DNA of 64,000 bases from NCBI GenBank assembly GCA_947625475.1, contig CANQOL010000005.1, forward strand, positions 48,254 through 112,253. Direction: 5' to 3'. Position numbers and translations under genes: made by a program. The stretch is from an uncultured Acetatifactor sp. GTDB lineage: Bacteria; Bacillota; Clostridia; Lachnospirales; Lachnospiraceae. Positions 43,501 through 51,489 of this stretch are shown piece by piece (position 1 is the stretch's first letter; each line of letters opens with the position of its first letter). The notes under the pieces were generated by a model, which saw only the letters and a list, made by a program, of their open reading frames with translations, had not been told where the DNA came from and searched no databases.

Positions 43501-44890
43501 GAACGTGTCCGGCATGGCCATGCTCAACGACCACGACGTGGTGATGCCCACCCTTTCCACCGGGCTGATTCTGGCCAACATCAACAGCGGCCTGTCGGTG
43601 GTGCTCCAGAAGGGCTCCTACTACTCGGCCTTTGAGGACAGGACCGGGAAGGGCGGCTTCATGGTGGTGGGCTTCGGCTCCCAGGGCTACGGCTATCAGC
43701 CCTGCGACATATCCATGGCCAAGTGCTACTCCATGGATCTGGCGGGCCGGAACGTACAGCTGGAGGAGGAGGCCCTGAAGGCCTATCTGGACGGTCTGTA
43801 TGTGAGCTATTTGAACCGCACCCACCGGCTGCGCCTGCTGCCGGGAAGCACCAATCAGTATACCGTTGAGCCCCTCTCCGTCAGTGATATTGCGGAGAAC
43901 GCCAAGGCGGAGAATCTCTTCTATAAGGATGCCTCCGCCCGCAGCAGGGAGCTGGACAGCGCCCTGAAGCGCTTCGGCTTCAGCAGCCTCCCTCAGAGTA
44001 TCAAGAATTACGCGGATGAGCTGGCGGCGGACGCCCAGGATCAGAGAAAGGCCCTGGAGCAGCTCTACCAGTTCGTGGGAGTGGGGAATATCACCGGGAT
44101 ACCCACCCAGGCCTGGCTCCTTCAGGCGGAGGGAGAGCTGATCGATCTGGACTACGCCCCCGGCCTGGAGAATGTGATGATCCAGCTGGCGCTTTCCGAC
44201 CAGGGAATCGCCAATATCAAGAATGATGATAAGAAGAAGCAGTATCTGGAATATCAGAAGCAGATGGATCTGCAGATGAGCAACAATGACCGGGGCTCTG
44301 ACCTGGCCAAGGATTACCGGGAGATCACCTGGGAGAAGGATCTGGAGACCATGCAGGAGATGGAGTTCTACCAGGCGGTGCTGGCGGATCTGAAGGCCCA
44401 GGTGGCCCTGACCAGGAACCTGGTGCTCCAGGAGGATATCGACGCGGCCTGGGAGGAGTATCTGCTGGATATGCTCCGGCGGATCAATCCCAACTGTCCG
44501 CCCGCCCTCCAGGAGTCCGGGCTGGACGATCTCATCGCCCTGATGGACACCACATCCGGCGCCCTGGACCGGGATACCCTGGCCAGCCAGGTGTCGGAGA
44601 TCCGGCGTGTGGTGGATTTGGAGGAGCTGATCCTCACCTACAAGCTCAAGGAGGCCAAGTATGCCAGCTCCACCTTCCGGGATGAGCTCCAGGCCTACCA
44701 GGAGAATGTGTCCTTTGAGTCCCAGGAGGCCAAGGAGAAGGCGTTCCGAAACGCCGGCTTCTACCAGGTGCTGGCAGATCTCCAGACCAAGGCCAAGGAG
44801 AAGGGCCTGCTTGGCAGCAGGACCTGGGAGGAGGTCCTGACGGACATCATCGCCAGGTGCGGAGGCGGGATCACCCTGTCCTCCTCATAA
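40592..44890 (+). CDS. Giant surface lipoprotein, copy 1
   Basis: This is a 1432-aa lipoprotein. The signal peptide RILCLILALICVFFTGC ends in a lipobox Cys near residue 21, so the whole protein is tethered outside the membrane. The ATG at 40592 follows AAAGGAGAG and directly begins the signal; the frame is open upstream, but the sequence there is not signal-like. I recognise no enzyme family. The N-terminal and C-terminal parts are conserved in the tandem copy 2, but two central stretches (about residues 350-490 and 650-790) differ greatly and use a more AT-rich codon set. The last about 530 residues are almost identical to copy 2. It is probably a large extracellular subunit that touches the environment or a target cell. 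Confidence 0.75.
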   Translation: MRPVKRILCLILALICVFFTGCNSILAKGDFHVKNFSPVSIPDIMQGVSDSVDQNQVAIDFEKYNVPGTSAFYILPNHVNVPSQMAAFKVLDYNSNGCFVYCYETQYVKKPGKNDAGVTATSGKAPEKFQTVYAVTPSGEGSAGSKDALVLMSYNPATRDYKVFFSTLVPRAEEETVTNSAGEDIGDLVGQIHETVIQANRLANREEYFLFTADKYAYVFDKNGNGLVRKDCGSVLDEEIGRIKDEAYSALVDSGVSKEDAQKRKDNSTVTVNDAVMDQYYDVFVSLTVELPDEEGQKALEEESQNYDYTSDDSDEAMEEGDAYMEQSMFSTVVALYSADIGGENGIAFYSENLNAEIQRLLWQYPTVNLEDIIDAAYAKKNGDTKLYESIIERFSQLRSNYIVAIGKEGVEWSGDTTSDFSEGEVIFRAEGIAEHYADLFDMHNIKTGEVCNPRLDGDRPTEIFYLMNGNRTLADRTRLMDHFEGFHTKGNSMNMELQYAEDLYGQIGDLLQTFVDNSDDYYKYRIQTGGTAGLSFDTDELEDYWSGWEKFKAFFTGREYADGLKGVAQGFKDADSSERIDIVKNKCNDEDRQRLMSMVLGVFADTADKSTLSWLRPLTWDRGSWKNPISVDPSPSGFDKLEALLVGRTSVYQEGGKEVQTTRYYPILYNDRYTKSVASLPWTVRVSKYMEAATREIKYVEERDPTDEEFDAWMENNPDKIQAYLDETRQEYEDRNSWRGQSYIEENYTEPDEDKIKYYFRNQYEGFGVQIEEIKTLKEYLPGNTYPVEYEFRLPEGTILQWVESTGRDESIAPSGEMGVVYYSVTQEGDEEGDGEGEGDEEKETLSMIRYNNGVKEVLRSEGVKGAAEDAGIVYYYGNSVDPTEVTVFVTDQTINFYKRSAQGNYTSIPVSIQMSQLAGMPSNYAVTVYGENWNYESSSWEGNKYQADADQQEEIQKGMETGSGSEVLNVSGMAMLNDHDVVMPTLSTGLILANINSGLSVVLQKGSYYSAFEDRTGKGGFMVVGFGSQGYGYQPCDISMAKCYSMDLAGRNVQLEEEALKAYLDGLYVSYLNRTHRLRLLPGSTNQYTVEPLSVSDIAENAKAENLFYKDASARSRELDSALKRFGFSSLPQSIKNYADELAADAQDQRKALEQLYQFVGVGNITGIPTQAWLLQAEGELIDLDYAPGLENVMIQLALSDQGIANIKNDDKKKQYLEYQKQMDLQMSNNDRGSDLAKDYREITWEKDLETMQEMEFYQAVLADLKAQVALTRNLVLQEDIDAAWEEYLLDMLRRINPNCPPALQESGLDDLIALMDTTSGALDRDTLASQVSEIRRVVDLEELILTYKLKEAKYASSTFRDELQAYQENVSFESQEAKEKAFRNAGFYQVLADLQTKAKEKGLLGSRTWEEVLTDIIARCGGGITLSSS
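43324..44607. repeat. 1.28-kb block duplicated in copy 2 (first copy)
   Basis: Bases 43324-44607 match 47571-48854 at a constant offset of 4247 bp. I found no mismatch in the parts I compared; the first seen is T44608 against G48855. Such identity inside otherwise diverged genes points to recent gene conversion or duplication. Confidence 0.85.
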
Positions 44891-45078
44891 GAGAGAAGAA
44901 GCCCTGCCCGCCCCTGCCGGGGCGGAGAACTGTTTCCAGCCCCGGTGGGGGTGGGAAGGGCAGGAAACCGCTTTCCTCCCCGGCCGGGGCGGGCGGGGCG
45001 GAGAACTGTTTTCCTCCCCGGCAGGGGAGGCGGGGCCGGCAGGGGGGCGGGCCCGCAGCGGAGAAAGGAGAGAGCGGA
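44891..45078. other. GC-rich spacer with direct repeats between the two lipoprotein genes
   Basis: GGGGCGGAGAACTGTTT occurs near 44920 and again near 44995, with CTCCCCGGC-type motifs between. The end of the spacer repeats the ribosome-binding region of copy 1 (GGAAAGGAGAGAGCGGAATG-like). It is probably the scar of the tandem duplication. Confidence 0.6.
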
Positions 45079-48000
45079 ATGCGCCCTGTGAAAAGAATAT
45101 TATGTCTGATCTTAGCCCTCATATGTGTTTTTTTCACAGGCTGCAACTCCATCCTGGCCAAGGGGGATTTCCATGTGAAGAATTTTTCTCCCGTGTCCAT
45201 ACCGGATATTATGAAGGGAGTCTCCGGCAGCGTGGACCAGAGCCAGGTGGCCGTCGACTTTGAAAAGTACAACGTGCCGGGCACCAGCGCCTTTTACATC
45301 CTGCCAAACCATGTGAACGTGCCCTCCCAGATGGCGGCCTTCAAGGTTCTGGACTACAATTCCAACGGCTGCTTTGTGTACTGCTATGAGAGCCAGTACG
45401 TGGTGAGGAAGACGGGGCAGAACGATTCGGGCGTGACAGCCACCAGCGGCAGGGCGCCGGAAAAATTCCAGACGGTCTATGCCGTCACCCCCTCCAAGAA
45501 CGCTGTGGACGGGGATGCGGGGACCAAGGACGCCCTGGTGCTCATGTCCTACAATCCCGTGACCAGGGACTACAAGGTGTTTTACAGCACCCTTGTGCCC
45601 CGGGCCCAGGAGGAGACTGTGTCCAACAACGCGGCGGGGGAGGACGTGGGAGAGCTGGTGGGCCAGATCCGTGAGACGGTGATTCAGGCCAACCGCCTGG
45701 CGGACCGGGAGGAGTATTTCCTGTTCACCGGGGATAAGCACGCCTATGTGTTTGACAAGAACGGGGCGAAGGTGAAGGATAGGGACTGCGGCAGCATCGT
45801 GGATGAGGAGATCACACGGATCAAGCAGGAGGCCTACGAGGCCCTGGTGGATTCGGGAGTCTCCCTGATAGACGCCCTGAAAAGAAAGCAAAAGAGCACG
45901 GCCACGGTCAATGACGCCGTCATGGATCATTATTACAATGTGTTTGTGTCCCTGACGGTGGAGCTGCCCGACGAGGAGAGCCAGAAGGCCCTGGAGGAGG
46001 AGAGCCAGAACTACGACTACGATTCCGACGACTCCGATGAGGCCATGGAGGAGGGGGACGCCTACATGGAGCAGAGCATGTTTTCCACGGTGATCGCCCT
46101 GTACTCCACGGATATCGGGGGGGACAAGGGAATCCCCTTTTATTCCGCAAATGAAAATGCGGATGAGCAGCTGGCCCTGTGGAAGAATCCTCCGGGGAGC
46201 AGCGCGGTATTTGCCAGCTATGACGATATGCAGAACTTTGCAAATTCCTACAGTATCGACAATATCAAGGCGGGCAATGTGTCCAGCGGGACAAAGGACG
46301 CCGACGGAAAGGATATCTATTATCCGGATCATTTCGTAGGGTTTCACACCCAGGGCAACGCCATCAATATGGAGCTGGCCTATAAGGAGGATCTGTACGG
46401 GGATATCGGGAATCTGCTGCAGAAATTTGTGGACAATTCCAGCGATTATTACAAGTACCGCGTCCAGACCGGAGGGACGGCGGGCCTGAGCTTTGACACG
46501 GACGATCTGGAGGATTATTGGAGCACCTGGGAGAAGATCAAGGCGTTTTTCTCCGGAAGAAGCTATGCAAGCGGCCTGGCGGGAGTGGCCCAGGGCTTTA
46601 AGGATGCGAACTCCGATAATCGGAAGGACATTGTCAAGAACAAGTGCAGCGACGATGACAGGATCCGTCTGATGAATATGGTGCTGGGGGTCTGGGCGGA
46701 GAACGCCGCCGGCGAGAACAAGGACGATATGAACTGGCTGCGCCCTCTCGTATGGAATACGGCAAGCAAAAAGAATGCCCTGTTTGCGGACCCCTATCCC
46801 TCCGGGTTTGATAAGCTGGAGGGACTGCTGGTGGGCAGAACCAGTGAATATCAGGTGATGTTCTTAAGGAGATGGCCGATCTGGGTAACCAGTACCCGCT
46901 ATTATCCGATTGAGTACGATGACCGGTACCGTTCGGGCCAGGGAAAGGGAACCCTTCCCTGGACATTGACCCCCACCAAGTATATGGATTACGCGGAGAG
47001 GATCTTTACGTATAAGTCGCTGAGGGATCCCACGGATGATGAGTATGTGGAGTGGGTAAAGAAGGAAGACCCTGACGAGTATAACGAAGCGGTTACGGCC
47101 TGGTACAATAACTATAAAACAACGCCTACGAATGCCCAGATCCGCAATATGATGGACCGTGTCAAGGTTATGGACCAGGTGGAGTATAATGCAACCTACC
47201 GGTATACGATCCCTGCCAATACAATCCCCACCGAGTATGAGCTCCGGTTTCCCCAGGGCACCGTTCTTCAGTGGGTGGAATCCACCGGGACGGACGAGAG
47301 CATCGCGCCCTCCGGGGAGATGGGGGTGGTCTATTTTGCCGTGACCCAGGAGGGGGACGGGGACGAGAAGGAGACCCTGAGCAAGATCCGCTACAACAAC
47401 GGCGTCACCGATGTGCTGGAGGGGGAGAATGTGAAGGGGGCGGCGGAGGATGCCGGCATCGTCTACTACTACGGGAAAAACACCGATCCCACAGAGGTGA
47501 CCGTCTTTGTGACGGATCAGACCATCAACTTTTACAAGAGGGGCGCTGACGGAAGCTACGCCGCCAGCCCCGTCTCCATCCAGATGTCCCAGCTGGCGGG
47601 GATGCCCTCCAACTACGCCGTGACGGTGTACGGGGAGAACTGGAACTATGAGTCCTCCTCCTGGGAGGGAAATAAATACCAGGCGGACGCGGACCAGCAG
47701 GAGGAGATCCAGAAGGGCATGGAGACGGGCAGCGGCTCGGAGGTGCTGAACGTGTCCGGCATGGCCATGCTCAACGACCACGACGTGGTGATGCCCACCC
47801 TTTCCACCGGGCTGATTCTGGCCAACATCAACAGCGGCCTGTCGGTGGTGCTCCAGAAGGGCTCCTACTACTCGGCCTTTGAGGACAGGACCGGGAAGGG
47901 CGGCTTCATGGTGGTGGGCTTCGGCTCCCAGGGCTACGGCTATCAGCCCTGCGACATATCCATGGCCAAGTGCTACTCCATGGATCTGGCGGGCCGGAAC

Positions 48001-49131
48001 GTACAGCTGGAGGAGGAGGCCCTGAAGGCCTATCTGGACGGTCTGTATGTGAGCTATTTGAACCGCACCCACCGGCTGCGCCTGCTGCCGGGAAGCACCA
48101 ATCAGTATACCGTTGAGCCCCTCTCCGTCAGTGATATTGCGGAGAACGCCAAGGCGGAGAATCTCTTCTATAAGGATGCCTCCGCCCGCAGCAGGGAGCT
48201 GGACAGCGCCCTGAAGCGCTTCGGCTTCAGCAGCCTCCCTCAGAGTATCAAGAATTACGCGGATGAGCTGGCGGCGGACGCCCAGGATCAGAGAAAGGCC
48301 CTGGAGCAGCTCTACCAGTTCGTGGGAGTGGGGAATATCACCGGGATACCCACCCAGGCCTGGCTCCTTCAGGCGGAGGGAGAGCTGATCGATCTGGACT
48401 ACGCCCCCGGCCTGGAGAATGTGATGATCCAGCTGGCGCTTTCCGACCAGGGAATCGCCAATATCAAGAATGATGATAAGAAGAAGCAGTATCTGGAATA
48501 TCAGAAGCAGATGGATCTGCAGATGAGCAACAATGACCGGGGCTCTGACCTGGCCAAGGATTACCGGGAGATCACCTGGGAGAAGGATCTGGAGACCATG
48601 CAGGAGATGGAGTTCTACCAGGCGGTGCTGGCGGATCTGAAGGCCCAGGTGGCCCTGACCAGGAACCTGGTGCTCCAGGAGGATATCGACGCGGCCTGGG
48701 AGGAGTATCTGCTGGATATGCTCCGGCGGATCAATCCCAACTGTCCGCCCGCCCTCCAGGAGTCCGGGCTGGACGATCTCATCGCCCTGATGGACACCAC
48801 ATCCGGCGCCCTGGACCGGGATACCCTGGCCAGCCAGGTGTCGGAGATCCGGCGGGTGGTGGATTTAGAGGAGCTGATCCTCACCTACAAGTTAAAGGAG
48901 GCCAAGTACGCCAGCTCCACCTTCCGGGGTGAGCTCCAGGCCTACCAGGAGAACGTGTCTTTTGAGTCCCAGGAGGCCAAGGAGAAGGCATTCCGCAGCG
49001 CCGGCTTCTACCAGGTGCTGGCGGATCTCCAGACCAAGGCCAAGGACAAGGGCCTGCTTGGCAATAAGACCTGGGAGGAGGTCCTGACGGACATCATCGC
49101 CAGGTGCGGAGGCGGGATTACGCTTCAGTAG
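45079..49131 (+). CDS. Giant surface lipoprotein, copy 2
   Basis: This is a 1350-aa tandem paralogue of the preceding gene with the same signal peptide and lipobox Cys. Its start ATG 45079 is preceded by the same AAAGGAGAG element. Residues 1-340 are about 85-90 percent similar to copy 1. The central variable parts are shorter and unrelated in detail (for example SAVFASYDDMQNFANSYS instead of the copy 1 insert). The C-terminal half is nearly identical. An acidic GDEEGDGEGEG loop of copy 1 is shorter here. Two co-expressed variants with a shared base and different middles suggest diversification of an exposed surface. Confidence 0.75.
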   Translation: MRPVKRILCLILALICVFFTGCNSILAKGDFHVKNFSPVSIPDIMKGVSGSVDQSQVAVDFEKYNVPGTSAFYILPNHVNVPSQMAAFKVLDYNSNGCFVYCYESQYVVRKTGQNDSGVTATSGRAPEKFQTVYAVTPSKNAVDGDAGTKDALVLMSYNPVTRDYKVFYSTLVPRAQEETVSNNAAGEDVGELVGQIRETVIQANRLADREEYFLFTGDKHAYVFDKNGAKVKDRDCGSIVDEEITRIKQEAYEALVDSGVSLIDALKRKQKSTATVNDAVMDHYYNVFVSLTVELPDEESQKALEEESQNYDYDSDDSDEAMEEGDAYMEQSMFSTVIALYSTDIGGDKGIPFYSANENADEQLALWKNPPGSSAVFASYDDMQNFANSYSIDNIKAGNVSSGTKDADGKDIYYPDHFVGFHTQGNAINMELAYKEDLYGDIGNLLQKFVDNSSDYYKYRVQTGGTAGLSFDTDDLEDYWSTWEKIKAFFSGRSYASGLAGVAQGFKDANSDNRKDIVKNKCSDDDRIRLMNMVLGVWAENAAGENKDDMNWLRPLVWNTASKKNALFADPYPSGFDKLEGLLVGRTSEYQVMFLRRWPIWVTSTRYYPIEYDDRYRSGQGKGTLPWTLTPTKYMDYAERIFTYKSLRDPTDDEYVEWVKKEDPDEYNEAVTAWYNNYKTTPTNAQIRNMMDRVKVMDQVEYNATYRYTIPANTIPTEYELRFPQGTVLQWVESTGTDESIAPSGEMGVVYFAVTQEGDGDEKETLSKIRYNNGVTDVLEGENVKGAAEDAGIVYYYGKNTDPTEVTVFVTDQTINFYKRGADGSYAASPVSIQMSQLAGMPSNYAVTVYGENWNYESSSWEGNKYQADADQQEEIQKGMETGSGSEVLNVSGMAMLNDHDVVMPTLSTGLILANINSGLSVVLQKGSYYSAFEDRTGKGGFMVVGFGSQGYGYQPCDISMAKCYSMDLAGRNVQLEEEALKAYLDGLYVSYLNRTHRLRLLPGSTNQYTVEPLSVSDIAENAKAENLFYKDASARSRELDSALKRFGFSSLPQSIKNYADELAADAQDQRKALEQLYQFVGVGNITGIPTQAWLLQAEGELIDLDYAPGLENVMIQLALSDQGIANIKNDDKKKQYLEYQKQMDLQMSNNDRGSDLAKDYREITWEKDLETMQEMEFYQAVLADLKAQVALTRNLVLQEDIDAAWEEYLLDMLRRINPNCPPALQESGLDDLIALMDTTSGALDRDTLASQVSEIRRVVDLEELILTYKLKEAKYASSTFRGELQAYQENVSFESQEAKEKAFRSAGFYQVLADLQTKAKDKGLLGNKTWEEVLTDIIARCGGGITLQ
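47571..48854. repeat. 1.28-kb block duplicated from copy 1 (second copy)
   Basis: This is the partner of 43324-44607. After it the two genes diverge again slightly (synonymous changes, an Asp-to-Gly change in FR(D/G)ELQAY, KEKG to KDKG), so the identical block has a clear right edge. Confidence 0.85.
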
Positions 49132-49162
49132 GAGGCGCTTTGGCAGGATATATCGATAGGGT

Positions 49163-49191
49163 CTAACAAATCGGGCCCTGCCGCGTATCAA
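49163..49191 (+). promoter_or_regulatory. Promoter with the shared GGGTCTAACAAA element
   Basis: CTAACA (49163-49168), 17 bp, TATCAA (49186-49191). The surrounding AGGGTCTAACAAATCGG is nearly the same as before the gene at 28298 (AGGGTCTAACAAAACGG). Confidence 0.5.
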
Positions 49192-49243
49192 ATATAGAAA
49201 CCGATCCGGACGATCCGGAAACGGGAAAGAGAGGGAAAATTTT

Positions 49244-51250
49244 ATGGCGAAGGAATATGAACAAAACGGCGCGATGGACAGCACGGTGGGACTGCAGCAG
49301 GTGCCCCCTACACTGGCCCAGCGGACTCCCTGGGAGGTGGCCAACGGCATTAATTTTCGGGGAATGCTGGAGAAAGGTAGTTTTGAAGAATTTGAGGCGA
49401 AAGTTAAGGGAGTGCGCGATGGGGAGCAACAAAGCTATTATGATAAGTGCGCGGAGCAGTTTAAGAATCTTTTTGCAGGTTCATCGGCGAACTATCGCGT
49501 AGGACCGGAATCTGTGAAGAGCGCCCTGAACCGCCTGCTGATTAACGGCCAGAGCTATGCCCAGCGCTATTCCATCAATCCGGAGGACGTCGATGAGAAT
49601 AATTATGAAATGGTGGTCTGCGATATCATGCAGAACCTCACCAGCGGAGAGGTGGCAAGGAGCTTTCAAAACGGCAGGGATATGCAGGTGAGCGTGCTGG
49701 CTGTCGGGGTGGAAGACAATACCATGTTGGCCCGGCCCGTGGTGCCTCCCTTTATCGAACCGGAGGTAAAGGAGCCCGCGCCCCTGGGATTCTTCAAGCG
49801 CAACCTGTCCAGATGGGGCTTCTTTAAGGAGGATGTGGCCAAATACAACGTGCAGAAGGCGGCCTATGACAAGTACCAGGAGCGGCTGCAGAACTGGCAG
49901 ACCAACACGGAGGTCTCCCAGAAATCCTCCGAGAGTCTGAAGAATGAGCTCGAAAAGAACATTAAAATTGACCCGCCCAGCCAGGAAAAAGTAGCCCAGC
50001 TGCGGGAGTTCTTCGGCAGCCGGGAGAAGCGCCAGGAGCTTCAGAACCAGGCTAAGGAGTTCCTGAAGGCGCGTCCGCTGACGAACGATGAAGTAGAAGC
50101 GCAGCTGGTAGGGGAGTTTGGGCTGCCGCCCAGGGAGAAGAGAAAGGTCAGCTCCCTGTTGGGCGGCATGGGCCGGGAAGGCAGCCTTCGGTCGAACCTC
50201 TACATGTATATGATGGCCTACGGCAATGACGGAAACGGTATGACTCTGGAGGAGGCCATGAACGCTCCGAAGGAGGAAAAACAGAAGCTGGCCAAGGATT
50301 TTTACGACGCCTTCTTTCTCAAAGAAGGGGATGAGGCCACCGACAGGACCGAGAAAAGAATGGATGAAATGGGGCAGGTCTTGGCTAAGATGTGTCTGGC
50401 CTATTCCAAGGAATCCCTTCCGCCCATTGACGTGATGGATCCGGAGACCCTGAAGAACGGGCCCCGGCTGGCGACTCTGTCGAGCATGGGGATGGATCTG
50501 GGTCAGCTGTTCCCGAAAAGCAGTCTTGTCAAGCCGTATGTAGAGAAACATCTTGTGCTTCCTGAGGAGCAGATGGCTATTGCGGAAGAAAAAGGGCTGT
50601 CATCTTTGGACTTTGTGAAATGGGGAACGACGGGTCTTCGCAGCACCGGCGAGGTTCTGGACGATGCCATGAAGGCTTTTGCCCGGGACAGCTTTGTAGA
50701 GGGGCTGCCCGAGGATCCCGCAGCGCTTGATCGGGCTACAGGTCTGAAACCGGGACGGCTGACCTCGGCGGCCGCCTTGGTTTTGTATAACGATGAGTTC
50801 AATAAGTTGGCGAACAAACCCGGTGTCACGATGACGCAGGAGGAGATCGGAAAAGGAAAGTATGTGGGAGCGATGTGTGTTCCTGAGGATGAGGAGGCCG
50901 CAAGAATCTTTCGGGGAGAGATGCAGACGGGCGACTGCAGCAAGATGAGGGCAACTTATGTGGCTGCGCAGGCGCCCACCATAGTGGAGAAGATAAGGGA
51001 CAAGGTAGACTCTATCCTCCAGGCGGGCCGCAAGGCTCTCGGTCTGGAGCCCTCCAAAGAGATTACGGCAAGGCAGCAGGCGAGGGCGGAACAGGCCCAG
51101 GCCCGCCGGCGCACCAATGCGCAGCAGCTGGACGCCCAGGAGAAAATGGAGAAAGGGACCGTCGAGAAGCAGTCCCATTCCTACAGCCAGTCAAAGAAGG
51201 CTCCCGCCAAGGAGGAACCCACGAAAAAGGCCGGGGGCATACAAAAATAA
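49244..51250 (+). CDS. Modular secretion-substrate candidate 5 (VDGK-like, then DAYG-like)
   Basis: This 668-aa soluble protein is a divergent relative of candidates 1-4 with the same order as candidate 2. The N-terminal part (about residues 25-180) has NRLLINGQSYAQRYSI near 97 in place of VDGKPxREY, plus MQVSVLAVGVED. It is followed by PLGFFKRNLSRWGFFKED and a YDKYQERLQNW helix, shared in pattern with the reverse-strand protein at 2983-4974. The second half (about 310-570) parallels the DAYG module (NLYMYMMAYGNDGNGMTLEEA, LPPIDVMDPETL). The Gln/Lys-rich tail ends KKAGGIQK and carries SHSYSQSKK, but lacks TGPSR. It lies after the lipoprotein genes, with its own promoter and terminator. Substrate status is inference. 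Confidence 0.55.
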   Translation: MAKEYEQNGAMDSTVGLQQVPPTLAQRTPWEVANGINFRGMLEKGSFEEFEAKVKGVRDGEQQSYYDKCAEQFKNLFAGSSANYRVGPESVKSALNRLLINGQSYAQRYSINPEDVDENNYEMVVCDIMQNLTSGEVARSFQNGRDMQVSVLAVGVEDNTMLARPVVPPFIEPEVKEPAPLGFFKRNLSRWGFFKEDVAKYNVQKAAYDKYQERLQNWQTNTEVSQKSSESLKNELEKNIKIDPPSQEKVAQLREFFGSREKRQELQNQAKEFLKARPLTNDEVEAQLVGEFGLPPREKRKVSSLLGGMGREGSLRSNLYMYMMAYGNDGNGMTLEEAMNAPKEEKQKLAKDFYDAFFLKEGDEATDRTEKRMDEMGQVLAKMCLAYSKESLPPIDVMDPETLKNGPRLATLSSMGMDLGQLFPKSSLVKPYVEKHLVLPEEQMAIAEEKGLSSLDFVKWGTTGLRSTGEVLDDAMKAFARDSFVEGLPEDPAALDRATGLKPGRLTSAAALVLYNDEFNKLANKPGVTMTQEEIGKGKYVGAMCVPEDEEAARIFRGEMQTGDCSKMRATYVAAQAPTIVEKIRDKVDSILQAGRKALGLEPSKEITARQQARAEQAQARRRTNAQQLDAQEKMEKGTVEKQSHSYSQSKKAPAKEEPTKKAGGIQK

Positions 51251-51271
51251 GGAAGTTTACACTGTTTTCAG

Positions 51272-51305
51272 AATGCGGCATGATTTTGGTCATGCCGCAT
51301 TTTTC
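51272..51305 (+). terminator. Strong terminator closing the secretion locus
   Basis: AATGCGGCATGA (51272-51283) pairs perfectly with TCATGCCGCATT (51290-51301), followed by a run of five T. It marks the right end of the unit. Confidence 0.92.
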
Positions 51306-51354
51306 TGCTTTATTTCGAGTGGAAAATTTTAGAAATTTTTAATATTATAACCCC

Positions 51355-51383
51355 TCGACAAGGAATGTCCTGTCTGTTATACT
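51355..51383 (+). promoter_or_regulatory. Promoter of the second Rpn gene
   Basis: TCGACA (51355-51360), 17 bp, TATACT (51378-51383), about 105 bp before the ATG. Confidence 0.6.
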
Positions 51384-51489
51384 GATTACTGTCTTTAGAA
51401 AATCGAGAGCATTTCTATGATCCACGCGGTTCCGCGGCATTTTTCTGAGACTACAGCTTTATACATCAAACAATAGGAGGATTCTGCTT

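Noticed and set aside
24079..49131. Interpretation as an ordinary integrative conjugative element
   Set aside because: No relaxase, integrase, replication gene, oriT-like structure or attachment repeat was found in 64 kb. This could change if such genes lie outside the window.
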